A DNA stretch of 64,000 nt from Roridomyces roridus (lineage: Eukaryota > Basidiomycota > Agaricomycetes > Agaricales > Mycenaceae). Made by a program: the position numbers and the translations under genes. Where the stretch lies: NCBI GenBank assembly GCA_029378245.1, contig JARKIF010000166.1, positions 1-64,000 on the forward strand. Direction: 5' to 3'. This document shows positions 21,012-31,803 of the stretch, piece after piece (within the stretch, counting starts at the first letter, position 1; each line of letters opens with the position of its first letter). The notes below the pieces were generated by a model. It did not search any database, had not been told where the DNA came from, and was given only the letters and a program-made list of their open reading frames with translations.

Positions 21012-23144
21012 TTACAACCTCTCCCTCGCCAAAATCTCATCCGCCTCAACAGTACATTCCGCCGGCGTCCTGAAAACCCTGAGAGGTATATGTGGAGGCA
21101 ACTGCGTCCTCGCACGCCAAACTCGCAACTGCAGCTCGTTCCTCCTCCGCTCGGGCTCGGATACCGATCCAAGGGTGCTCGTGCTATTAGACCGCGTGGG
21201 GGGAAATGAAGTCGGCTCGTTCGCAGTCGCAGTCATCGGCGTCATACTCAAAATGGACTCTGGCTCCTTATTGAGTTGCTTCGAGGGAAAGTACTCCGTC
21301 TGGGGAGGTAGCGCATACGCAGCAGGCGTCGATGGTCGCGAGGACGGTCTGGATATGGACCATTTCGCCTTTGACGACTCGCCGCTCAGTGAACGACCCG
21401 TCGCTCTCTTGCCTGTAGGGTCGCTTATGGCTTCCCACGATTCAACGTCCCGGATGAACACACCGAGGACTTGAGTCGGATGATCGGATGCTAGCCTTGG
21501 CTTTGTTAGTAATGAATGAGTGGGCAAACATTGGACTCGACGCACTCGACATATAGCTCGAGGTCCTGTTCTCCAGAATCACCAATGAGAAAGAATTTGG
21601 ACTCGGGAAAGGCGAGCAGAATCTCTTGTACTCCCGCCCGTTTGCGAGCTGCTGGAGCCGACAAGAGACCGCTGAAAAGCGAACGGCCCGCGTACGACCG
21701 CAGCTTGATAGACCCAGGCGGCAGCTGAGCCACTGGGAAAAAGTCGGCCAGCACCGGGAGAATCTCGAACGGTCCATTGGACTAGATTGACGTGAGCCAG
21801 CTGCAGGGAACCAATGCAAGAAAAAACTCACAACATAGTGGAACCGAACGCCACGCTTCCACATCCGAGTGTACCATTCACCCATCCCTGGGATGATAAT
21901 GTCCTTGAGCTCCTTGACAAACACATTGTGGAAAATCTCGCGAGCGCCACCCAGGACATTGGATTTCTTGACCGTGTCGTCAATATCCGAAATGACCCGT
22001 ATCGGGCTGTATGTGAGCGTTACATGGAGCGACTTTGTCTCGATGGGCGACGCGGGAGGTTGCAACACGTTGGAACTCGAGGCGGGGAACAGTGTCGCAG
22101 ACACTAATAATTCATGCTCCAACAACGGGTCTCCGAACGCGATATGAAGCGCCCCGGGATGCTGACAGAGCTCTTCCCATGAAACGTGTATTCGAGCCTG
22201 GAAACTCCCGTCTACGCCAGTGACAAGGTCGCGAGACGTGACTGGGCCGTGAGTGCGCGCATCCTGCTCCTCCATCGTGTTATGTCTCGCTGGCGCTCCG
22301 TCCGTTTTGAGCGGAGATGCAAACAGTTGAAGCCGGACGGTGCGGGAGGATATAACAGAGGACCAAAACGGTTGTATACGCGTCTCGAGATTCCTGTGCA
22401 ACCTCCGCACGTCGCTGGGGACCGAAACCGCGGTGTTAGAAGTAACGATGGGTGACTCGTCGGATTCCGAAGCAGTGTCGTCCTCTTCGTTGTTAGGAGC
22501 GTTGATTTGCTGAAACTGACGCTCCAGCGCCTCCACCTCGTATTCTTCAGTGATCTCTGTCGGTCGTGGAGGAAGGTTGACGGAAGAGAGAAGATCCTCC
22601 GTCGACCGAGACAGTCGTCCATCTCCAGAACCGTCCAGTTTCGGCAGGGCCGCGAATCCTGCGTCAAGGTTGCAGCCTCCTATTAAGTGGCCCAAGTAGC
22701 ATACGCACCCTTTGCCAGACGAATAAACGCCCGCTGAGACCTACTCGCCGACTCGGGCGCACGGTGCGTTGAAGCGAACCCCGAGATGAACAACTCGATG
22801 TCGAAGGCGTCTGCACGTCCTCATAGTTAGAAACCGAAACGAAACGAAACGAATTGCGAACCTTGTAGTCGCCCCGCCGTATCCCTTCTATACCGCCTCG
22901 TCGCCCAGCCAGGGAACAGCGCAACACGCTCCGAGCCTTGTCCACTCCCGCCACCAACAGTACCCCGCATCCCAGCAGAGATCTTCTCACCAGCCCAAGC
23001 CTTCCAAGACTGTTTCGTCCCATCAGCACTGACTTTCCGCTGAAGCGCCGTAGGAACGTTGCGTTGAGAGATATAGCCTTTGACGGCGGAGAAACGAGAG
23101 GAGGACGTGGTCATTGTCGGTCGCCAGGGCATGTCTTTGGACAT
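21012..23144 (-). CDS. APP1: App1-like phosphatidate phosphatase
   Basis: Exons (minus) 23144-22862, 22819-22709, 22658-21832, 21781-21546 and 21495-21012 join in phase (646 residues). The catalytic DxDxT motif is in RVISDIDDTVKKSNVLGG. Further hallmarks are GMGEWYTRMWKRGVRFHYVSN (split by the third intron), SIKLRSYAG and the LIGDSGEQDLELY motif. In yeast App1 is a Mg-dependent phosphatidate phosphatase at cortical actin patches, linking lipid signalling to endocytosis. The N-terminal half contains the partly disordered linker common to fungal forms. The C-terminal tail is Ser/Pro-rich and charged, likely for SH3-type contacts (inference). Confidence 0.93.
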
Positions 23145-23299
23145 GGTGTACTATTACACAAGTCCTGTGGGGCCAGTCAGTTTTATATAGACGGCAGACA
23201 GCAACGGCAACGAACGGCCGACAGCTTTCGACGACGCGCGCCAAAATTCGAAGGAGTTAGCGGTCAAGCACCAATGCTGTCATATGCTATGTACAGTGA

Positions 23300-24823
23300 T
23301 CAAGAAACTACACTAATCCCAGCCAAGTCTGTCCGCGCCTCCTTCATCGCCAGCTGGTCCATCACTGCCCGCTGAAGACTCGATCCTGTATTCTTCGTCC
23401 TCGCGCCCTTGGGCAGAGGAACGGCCGCAGATGCAACAGCAGACCGCATTTGTGCAGGCACAATAATCGGTGTCGCACGTGGAGGAGGTGGCCAACCGCG
23501 GTTCGGCTGATTGAAGTGCAGCGCCGCCCATGGTGGATAGTCCTTCTCCAATCGTATTATGTGCTCCTCCAAGTACTGGAGGCGCGCAAGTAGACTATCC
23601 GGTGGTGCAGGTACTGAATATAATCCATTGACGGCGAGTACAACAAGTATTGGATAGACATACCATATCGGACCGAGAAATGAGTCTCGATGTCGCGTAT
23701 CCGCTGGTCGACACCCAAATGAAGTTCACTCGGAGGGTCGACAACAGCAGCAGCAGCAGACTTTTTGAGCTCACGCGCCGCCGTGGATTTTGTCCTTGGA
23801 CGCGTGGGTTCAGCAGGCAAAGGCTCAACGACCTTTTGTCGCATTGTCCTCTGCAGTGGACCGTCCACATTCTTGGCAATGTCGTATTTCATCTGGGCGT
23901 CACGGTCGATGGATTTGGCGTCCGTGCGCGCACATGAAGTAATCTCGTCGGATACACCGTCGGGATTGTCGCGGCTGGCATCGTCATTTATGCGCTTCCG
24001 CTTCTCTGCTAGCGTTTGCAGAAACTCGGTACGGTTCGACGCGTCGCTTCTCGCACGATTTTGAGCTAGGAAAGCCGAGATGGATTTGGTGAGCTGCACA
24101 GCGGTCAGTGACAAGACAAAGGTGGAAACTCGACACTTACTGACGTCGGCGAGGCGGGGTTCGGTGCGTGGATGTATTCAAGCTTTCGTTCCTCCAAGGG
24201 ACGCGTCAACTCGGGTTCAGCGCCTTGTTGGATGGCCTGTCGATATTAAGCCGACTGTGCGTGTTATTCTGACTGGAACGTACTACGATGCCCCGAAGAA
24301 GATCTATCAAGGCCTCGGGCACGTTCTTTAGCTCGAATTCGGGGTTCATGACAAGAATGTCGGCTTCAAAACCATTCAGCGCTTGCTTGAGTCCCGCTTT
24401 CCCCATGAAATCTTTCAATAGACGGTCCCAATGACGGTACTTTGGAGGTGGAGGCGGGGATGGAGATGGAGATGGAGGTGGGGCTGGGGCTGGGGCTGGA
24501 ACTGGTGCTGGAACTGCAACTGGCGGCGGGGGCAGCGTCTGAGAGTTCTGCACCGCCGTGTACGGGTCAGCGTACCGCACACGGTAATTTGGATACGAGG
24601 CAATAGGCGTATAGGATGTTTGCTGCGTCGAAGAGAACTGCGAGACGGGTACAGGGGCTGTACGAAAAGTCGGCTGCTGCGAGGTGGACGGGTAGCCTGT
24701 GGACCAGTTGGCTGCCCATTGAGTAGTTTGAGGCTGCTGCTGGTATTTGGGCGTCGAGGACGATTGCGAAGCATTGCTTGGGCGCGAAGGTCCAGCAGCG
24801 GACGGGGGTGGGCCGTTGGTCAT
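23300..24823 (-). CDS. MBIP-like coiled-coil protein
   Basis: Exons (minus) 24823-24287, 24236-24141, 24093-23664 and 23613-23300 join in phase (458 residues). The N-terminal 120 residues are Pro/Ser/Gln-rich with a run of alternating Pro-Ala and Pro-Ser. The middle has WDRLLKDFMGKAGLKQALNG and FEADILVMNPEFEL. The C-terminal half has paired helices (VDQRIRDIETHFSVRY, LARLQYLEEHIIRLEKDYPP) followed by WAALHFNQPNRGWPPPP. The paired C-terminal helices resemble MAP3K12-binding inhibitory protein 1, a subunit of the animal ATAC acetyltransferase complex; that link is from memory and needs a profile search. Its start codon lies 57 bp from that of Rpr2 on the other strand. Confidence 0.6.
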
Positions 24824-24880
24824 ATCGACATGGGCGTGATGAAAGACGAGACGCGTTCTCTTTGTTTACCACCAACTACG
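24824..24880. promoter_or_regulatory. 57-bp divergent intergenic promoter
   Basis: Only 57 bp separate the ATG of the MBIP-like gene (minus, 24823) from the ATG of the RNase P subunit gene (plus, 24881). Both 5' UTRs and both core promoters must fit here or overlap the opposite gene. No TATA box is seen. The arrangement suggests coordinated expression. Confidence 0.55.
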
Positions 24881-25573
24881 ATGGCGAAGAAAAAAGACGA
24901 CGCTCCGAATGCCAGCAATGTCGTGAACAAGGACATTATCCAGCGCCTTAATTTCATGTACCAAGCCAGCGTCTACCTCGGCAGTGTCCTCCCAGTACCT
25001 CCTCCTGCCACAACCTCACCGAAACGGAAGAAAAAGGCGCGCAAAATGGACGTCCACGATCTCTCCAAATCCTATGTACACTCTATGAAAGTCGTGGCGA
25101 ACAAGACCATGGTCAAGATGTAGCGTGCAAGTCATCATCTATCTTGGCTGGTCTTGACCTGGCCTCGCAGGGATCCCGCCGTGAAACGCACGCTTTGCGC
25201 TGGTTGCAACATCGTCCTAGTGCCCGGCTCCACGGCATCCGTCAGAGTCAAATGTAGGTCCCCCATAGCTGCTATTGTGCGCATCCTTGAATATCGCTGT
25301 CCAGCATCGAAATCGCATGGCCATATCATGCTCTACCATTGCAACTCGTGCAATTCGACTCGTCGAATACCAGCGCCGCCAACAGCTGCTGGGCCCTCGA
25401 CTGAAATGGAAGTAGACGTGGATGAATCTTCCGAACCGTCTCGCAAACGAAAACGGGGACCCACTCCGCGCGTGCCGCCTCTGTTTGCGCGACCGGAGCA
25501 TATTGTACTCTGTGGCGACGCGAGATTACCAGACCGCGATCCACAACTTGGAGACGGAATATATATAACATGA
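24881..25573 (+). CDS. RPR2: RNase P/MRP protein subunit Rpr2 (Rpp21-like)
   Basis: Exons 24881-25119, 25171-25253 and 25305-25573 join in phase (196 residues; both introns 51 nt). The N-terminal helices (IIQRLNFMYQASVYLGSVL and SYVHSMKVVANKTMVKMD, the latter across intron 1) precede a zinc-ribbon with CAGC and CNSC pairs, as in Rpr2/Rpp21. This subunit binds the RNase P catalytic RNA and helps remove 5' leaders from pre-tRNAs in the nucleus. The tail is acidic then basic (RKRKRG) and may be disordered. The gene is transcribed divergently from the MBIP-like gene. Confidence 0.92.
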
Positions 25574-26368
25574 ATCGTTTCTGCATTGTGAGGAGGTCCC
25601 TACAAGCAGAGCTTGGACTCGAAAGAGTGGTCCATATCTACCCAACAAATCCTGCAGACACGCCCAGCTGCTTCATAACGCCCAAGAAAACTCCCATGTA
25701 ACCCCAGTCCTCTCACCGATAGCATGACTTCAAACGAAAGTACACGTCTAAAAAGGATTGATTTCTGTGAGACTTCGCACATGGGGACTTGGGAAGAGAT
25801 GTGTGTCTAATGGCCGCCAGTTATACTTAGTATTCGATGGAACGAAAAAGTGGTAAAAGAAACGACTTACCTTCATACTTTACCTTTAACCTACCTGTTG
25901 TTGAAGCGTCCTGAAGTCTTCATTCTTGCTTGAGGTCTCCGTTTGAGAGGCCTCTTGAGGACCTCTCTTCATTCTTCAGGTCTTCTGTCTTCACATCTTC
26001 TTTCTTCTTCTTGAGTTCTTCTCTTCAGGTCTTCTTTCTTGAGGCCTTCATTCTTGAGAGGTCTCTTGAGGACCTCCCAGAATTGTGCATCCTTAGGGAT
26101 TCGAACCCATCACCTCGCCAAGAGAGGGGGCTGAGTTGCAGGAGCTTGATACAACTCAGCCAAGGAGCCATGAAAACATACCAAGTAAACCTGGCTAAGT
26201 GCACGTCCGCTCCAGTGTGGCGGGGTGGGATTCGCTCATCCGAGGGCAGAGATAAGACGATGTTCCTCCGCGGCACCCACAAGCGGACAGCGATGAGGCT
26301 GCATATGTAAGTTCAAGTTGTTCGGATCAAGTTCACTGCGGGGATACCGAGGATGACATGCGTCGTCA

Positions 26369-27293
26369 ATGGGGACCGGCATCACCACTGACGCTGATGG
26401 CAGCTTGGTCTTGTTTGTTCCGACGATTTTTCGGTTCCCACTTTGCACGTCTTATAACTTTTTACAACGAAGCTCATTCACTTAGCACCAAACTAAAAGT
26501 AGTCACCAAATAAGCTGAAAAATAGTGCTAGCTGGCCGCTTTTTTTGTCTGCCCCCGTATTACACGAATAATGATTGTTTTTCAGCGGACAAGCCCTATT
26601 CCCAGAATTTTGCACCAGATTTGAAAAATCTGGCCAGCTAGCGCTGGGAAGGGAGGCATATAGAGGATTTTGTCTCAGTGAACCCCGACGATATTCGACC
26701 ATTTGACAAAGTTATAAGCCCCATCATTTTGCTTTGATTTCGTGATCAACTCGCGTGGATTGTTCGTTTTCTAGTTCCACTTGAGGTTGACTCGGTGGAA
26801 ACATGATTATCGACATCTTATGAGTTCAGAAAACTCACTGGCAAGAGAATCAAGCTCCAAAATGGCTGCTTGTGCTGCTTTAGGACACAAAAACCTCGTG
26901 AACGATGCTTGTGCAACCTCACGAAAAATGAACCATTCCAGAGTCAAAACGGCCCCACAGAGCATCCAATGACACAGTTTGAGAGTCTGGGAACACAAAA
27001 TTTGTGTTCTTCTCCCCAAGCACACCAAGGGACATGGTGGCAGATACAATATCTGGTGTCGCTGAAATTGTGCCGAAAAGTCAATGCTGTACAGAGCCAA
27101 GACAACGTTGAAATCTCGAAGCCCGTGCAGGGCCACATGTATATGGATCTAATAAACATTTTTTTTCACTGTAGCTAAGCTGCCAAGTGCGTGTGGAAAC
27201 CAGAACCAGCGGGAACATGGATTTGATACCTTCAATCGGAGACCAAACAAGGCCAAAGCTGCCGTTGATCACACCCGCGTTGCCGGTCCCCAT
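26369..27293. mobile_element. Non-autonomous inverted-repeat DNA element, 925 bp
   Basis: The ends are terminal inverted repeats of about 58 bp. The left end reads ATGGGGACCGGCA... and the right end reads ...TGCCGGTCCCCAT. Similarity continues inward through GGCAGCTTGGTCTTGTTTG (left) and the reverse complement of CAAACAAGGCCAAAGCTGCC (right). A 5-bp direct repeat CGTCA flanks it (26364-26368 and 27294-27298), while the uninterrupted copy at 5675-5690 has CGTCA once. Inside are further palindromes: GCTAGCTGGCC (26527) with GGCCAGCTAGC (26632), and the hairpin CCAGATTT/AAATCTGG (26615-26633). No transposase frame is present. The superfamily is not clear from the ends. Confidence 0.82.
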
Positions 27294-27355
27294 CGTCAAG
27301 TCGACGTTAACTTTGATGCTGTCGCGATCACGTGGGCTCGTGACCCCACATGAGT

Positions 27356-27450
27356 GTCGCATTCAGCGTCTTCAAGAGCTCCGCCAACGATGGCATAGTC
27401 GAAGCCACGGCCTCCCTCCGGCCACAGGGACTCAAGTGCAAATCAAAATG
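27356..27450 (+). pseudogene. Second decayed fragment of alcohol dehydrogenase exon 1
   Basis: This is the start of exon 1 of the alcohol dehydrogenase at 6806, changed by substitutions and small indels: TCTTCAAGAGCTCCGCCAAC, GATGGCATAGTCGAAGCCAC, then AAGTGCAAATCAAAATGACA. It shares derived changes with the copy at 5757 (for example GTGCAAATCAAAATG), so the two fragments come from one event and not from two separate captures. It ends before the GHEG block. Confidence 0.7.
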
Positions 27451-27491
27451 ACACAGTCATTCCATACTACACTTTCTTTCTCATTCTTTCT

Positions 27492-30400
27492 CTATTCCTC
27501 TGGCGTCACAACACCAAACTGCGGGGTCAACCAGAAATCCCAGTCCTCCTCCTTATCAGTATGACCCCCAATCTTGAGCGCACGCAACAACCCACGATAC
27601 TGTCCGTCGTCGATCCGTGTCCCATTCGCATATTTGCCATCCAGCACAACAGTGCTGTACCCATCGTACGGATCCTGCAACTTGCGCGTCAATGTCCGAG
27701 TTCCCACGGCGGTAGTAGTTTGAATCTCACATCATTGTTGCGAGGCACGTAGTCGAATTCAGCCAGCGGACCGATTGTCTTGACACGCCTCGAGGAACTG
27801 GGGAGCTCGATATCCGCCTTGACGAGATCAAATAGCACCTTGGCGCTGCCGAATATCATTCTATACACGACAAACGGAGAAGCATCTTGGTCCATGAATG
27901 TATAATTCATCGGACCCGTCTGCACGTCCCCGTCCGAATCGATCATAGCAGGAAGGGAAAAGTCAAAGTACCAATTACTCCTATCGAGCAGAGGCGCGAC
28001 CTTGAGCGACGCGCCAACGCCGAGATAAGTCACTTTGACCGTCTCAGTAGGCGACTCCACGTGAATGAACCCCGAGTAGACTGGGAACGACGCGTTGTCT
28101 GCCGAGGGCGGCGGCGTGAAAGTGAGGTGGATGTATTTGGTGTCATTCGGGTGAACGGTCACTTGAGAGCGAGAAAACTGGACGAAGGCAGCGCCGGGAA
28201 CCATGATGGGATCGGACAGGACGGTGTAATCCTGGAAAGAAGAAAATTAACGCTGGCTCGTCGAAAGGGCACTGATTACTTACGGAGACGGTTTCCAGCG
28301 TCCCCGCAGGCACGTGGGAGATAGTATACGTGATCGGTTTATCGCCCTTCCGATTCCAGATCGAGATGGTATGGCTGCAATTCTTGTCAGTTCGCGAGCA
28401 CAATTGAAACACGAAACCACTCACTTGGCCTTAAAATGCGCCGTATCATTCAGCGCAATATGTCCAGGCGACACCACACTCTTCATGTTAACAGCAAGAT
28501 CCGCCTGTATCAGCCCCGCGCCCTGTTGAGCAACAGTATGCGGTATAGGATCGTCAAGCGACGATGGGGTACTCTTGGCTGTCGTCTGCAGGACGCGCAT
28601 CACGACCGCGCCCACCTCAGACCCGGTTCCAAGCTCATTCATGACCAAAGCGGCAGCCCCCGCGACGAATGGGCAGGCCATGCTCGTCCCGGAAAGCAAA
28701 GCGTAGCCCCCAAGTGCCAGTGGGAACGTGGAAAGGATGCCTCCGCCAGGTGCCATGACCATCGGGGACAGCTCCATTTCAAACGTCGGGCCCATAGTTG
28801 AGAAGGAGCTGACCAGCCCTCCCGTAGGGTTCGGAAGGTTAAAGGCTCCGCCCGTTTGAGGGAAGCTGACGGTGATGGGAGCTTTGTTGATGAATTGCTG
28901 CACCAGCTAGAATGAAGATATATCACTGGCCGAACTGTCTGTAGAGAATACAAGACTCACGAATTTCCCATCAGCTGCGCTGATCAACACGGCCGTGTAT
29001 CCGTCAACATCGATGGCAGCCCAGGTACCTTTATCTGAGCTGTATTACGAGCAGTAAGTATCTGATGAACTGAAGACAAGATCATACTTGTAGATGAAAA
29101 CAACTTTGCCGCCTTTCGCCTGGATGTTTCCCAATTTCTGGGTCTACCAAATTCGTCAGATGGGCCGACGTCACCAAGCTGAGATATAAGTACGAATGAA
29201 CATGTGCCCCGATGCACGACCACGAGGTGGCCCGAAAGGTCAGGCGTGGAATCTGGAAGGGGATTGCATGCATCATCCACTTGAGAAATGTTCGTGGAGG
29301 TAGCATAGATAGGCAATGCCCCAGGAACGTTCAATGGCAGCGGCTGGTTGTAGGTCTGCGTAATATTAGCATTCATCAATTTTCGAGTAACGAGACTCAC
29401 GATGGGATCATGGACAACACCATGGACAGTGGCGTTTTGCACCGGAGTATCGATGTTGTCGACAGACCCTACGGAGATGACTCCGATTCCTCCCGCAGGC
29501 TCAGAGGTATACCACGGGCCCTCTCTCCCATCTACGGGAACCACATTAGTCGAGAAATAACAAACATGGGGAGGACGTACCATTGCCCGCGGAAACTGTA
29601 ACAACGCGGCCTTGAGCAACCATACGCTCTGCAACGACGGATGCGGTGGCTTCAGACCACCCGCTGGCGGCTCCGATCGAAAGTGTCATAATGTCCATCT
29701 CGTCGTTGTACGCCATGATGAGGGCTTGAGAGATGATCGCGTCGGTGGTTGCCCCATAACACCCAAAAACGCGGTATGCTGCCAAGGAAGCACTGCTGGC
29801 GACTCCGCTGAAGTCCAAGGTGTTGTTCGGAGAAGCACCTATAATCCCGGCTACGTGGCTGGGCACAATCGAATCAGGCTAGGCTCTGTGATATAATGCA
29901 AGACACGAACGTTCCATGCCCATTGCATCTGGGGGGCGTAAGCAAAACGATGGAATTACAGAAGGATCACTGACTGGTCTAATGGGTTGGGACCAGGATT
30001 TGGCGTATTGCCCCCGTCATATGCATCGCCGACAAGGTCCGCGCCTTTGAAGATCTTGAAGCCGGGACCAAAGCCTCCTCCCAGGAGGGGATGCGTGTAA
30101 TCGACACCCGTATCAATTCTGCCGCAGGGTGAGCTAGCTGAAAAATGGCAGCAAAGATCACACGTACATTCCAATCTTCACCCCTTGGCCGAACATGCCT
30201 TGAGCGTGAACCTTGTCGACACCAGTCATCTTATGAGTGCTAGATGTGTCGAGGCCGATGTCCATCGGATCCTTCACGACCACCGAATTGACCGGCCTGG
30301 GCTTGTTTAGAGGCATTCCAGTCACAGATGGTTTACCCACTTGGGAGCAGGGAACTTGCGAACAGGACGAACGGCTACGACACCATCGATTTCTGATATT

Positions 30401-30806
30401 TTTGTCGCATCCTGGGGAATTCGTTGTGAAATGGGCAGGCCAGAAAACGAGTAATTACAGCGGATGACTAATACAGGTCAATGTGTGAATTAACGGGGAT
30501 TTGGGACCTACGTCGAGTTTTACGGCCGCGCCAACGAGGATGTTTGCCGTGTTGTATTCGTGATCGACGTGGAATCCGATGGACTTTTTGCGCATAGCCC
30601 CGTAGACCTGATCATGCTGCGAAAAAGGTCGAGGTCCTGTTCAAGCAATCAAAGAGAGCGCCTACCGATATGACCCGTCCAGCATTGTTACTGGAGAACT
30701 CGATGATGTAGGCGTTGGGGACATATTGGGATGCCTGAATCGCCGGTTTGACGCTTGTCGAGAGTCCAGACGCAATGAGTGCAAACGCGAGGATGAGTGG
30801 CCGCAT
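27492..30806 (-). CDS. Secreted subtilisin-like serine protease (S8) with I9, PA and Fn3-like domains
   Basis: Fifteen exons (minus) join in phase to 858 residues: 30806-30666, 30616-30512, 30411-30341, 30296-30168, 30118-29975, 29928-29911, 29858-29581, 29531-29401, 29355-29194, 29143-29088, 29039-28961, 28906-28425, 28374-28284, 28231-27731 and 27680-27492. A signal peptide (MRPLILAFALIASGLS) is followed by an I9 inhibitor-like propeptide (AYIIEFSS, VVAVRPVRKFPAP). The catalytic triad is Asp in IIDTGVDYTHP, His in CNGHGTHVAGIIG and Ser in LLSGTSMACPFVAGAAALV. A PA insertion (LVVVHRGTCSF) and an Fn3_5-type C-terminal region follow. It is an extracellular endopeptidase for nutrition or host interaction. 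The catalytic His lies in an 18-nt exon. Intron 2 is 100 nt, about twice the norm. Confidence 0.94.
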
Positions 30807-31803
30807 GGTTTTCAAGTGGGCACCCGCTTGGAAGCAAGACATCGGAAAGGCGCGAGTTAATAACCAGGCGGAAAACTCGGTTCCCGTACGGATACGCGCG
30901 ATGGGTTCTAGTCCTGAGCGTGGCCCCGAAGGACAAATGATACGTACAAGAGGGTTTGGGCCCGAAACGTCCAAAAGTTCAAGCTAAACGATGTGATTCT
31001 GATATGGGAAGACACCCAACCTCTCGACTAGTGTACAAGACTCACCGTTCCTTTAGGAGCCTTCCAGTGTCCATGCGTTCTCCTTGACCAATTTCTCCCG
31101 CTCCAGAAGGTACTTTCCTGTAGCTTGGTGTCAGAGAGGAGAGAACGATGACAAAATGCACTTTCCTTCCTTATACTTCTGCGTAAAATCACTTGCGCGA
31201 TGGTAATACCAACCCACTCGCTCGTTGCACCCGACACAATACGCGTCAGCAACGGTGTGGACTCCGGTACTGTATAACGGAAATCAGTACGTGTCCGCGC
31301 CATTCAATAATCATGCACATGAGACTGCGGTCTTCGCGGTTACCCAACTTGACATTCACCGCGGAGTGCATGAGGCTGAAAGACGGCGGGATATCAACGA
31401 AACTGCATCAACACTAGTCGCGTCCCTACAAACCACGTCCCTCGCGGCCTTGGAAGAGCTTGGTTATCGTTTCATCTTGTAAAGCCTGGGCTTTGGTGAG
31501 CCGAATTCATAAGAGGGGCCGCGGCATACAAGGACAGCAGAGCATTTGGAGCAGTTGTAAGTCGGGTGGTCAGGATATGCTTGGATAACTTGGTGCTTCG
31601 TATCTGACGAAGGAAGAGACATGCTGGAGGGTTCCCTCGTCGAAGAGACTAGAGGGCTCGGACAAGCATGAAGGCCTCAGGTCGCCGGATTGGGACGAGT
31701 TGACCGGTCTGATTGCCGCAATCCGCTCTCTTGAAAACTGAAAATGGTCAATTAAGAGCTCGATTACAGGTAATTATGAAGCCATTAGTGTACGGTAGCA
31801 GTA
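30807..31803. other. Intergenic region, no supported gene
   Basis: The gap lies between the subtilase start (minus, 30806) and the stop of the MoxR-like gene (minus, 31804). Two short frames (31028-31303 minus, 31225-31482 plus) overlap each other; neither shows a domain or splice partners. The right part is slightly AT-richer. It presumably contains the subtilase promoter. Confidence 0.4.

Larger units (their letters stand above)
25721..27457 (-). repeat. Composite dispersed repeat, copy 2, interrupted by a DNA element
   Basis: This second copy of the unit at 4904-5868 is closely similar through the SINE-like part (B box near 26098-26108, A box near 26150-26161) and the segment upstream of it. 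After 26368 similarity breaks off for 930 bp and resumes at 27294 with the same sequence that follows in copy 1 (CGTCAAGTC, then GCGATCACGTGGGCTCGTGAC). It then continues into the alcohol dehydrogenase fragment to 27450. The break is exactly filled by the inverted-repeat element described separately. The flanking genes of the two copies differ, so this is a dispersed repeat. Confidence 0.75.

Noticed and set aside
22680..22708. 29-nt intron in the App1 gene
   Set aside because: A later acceptor (TTGACGCAG) gives a normal 50-nt intron in the same phase.
30412..30511. Two introns with a middle exon in the 100-nt gap of the subtilase
   Set aside because: Although an AG lies mid-way, no exon with both splice sites fits; one 100-nt intron is simpler.
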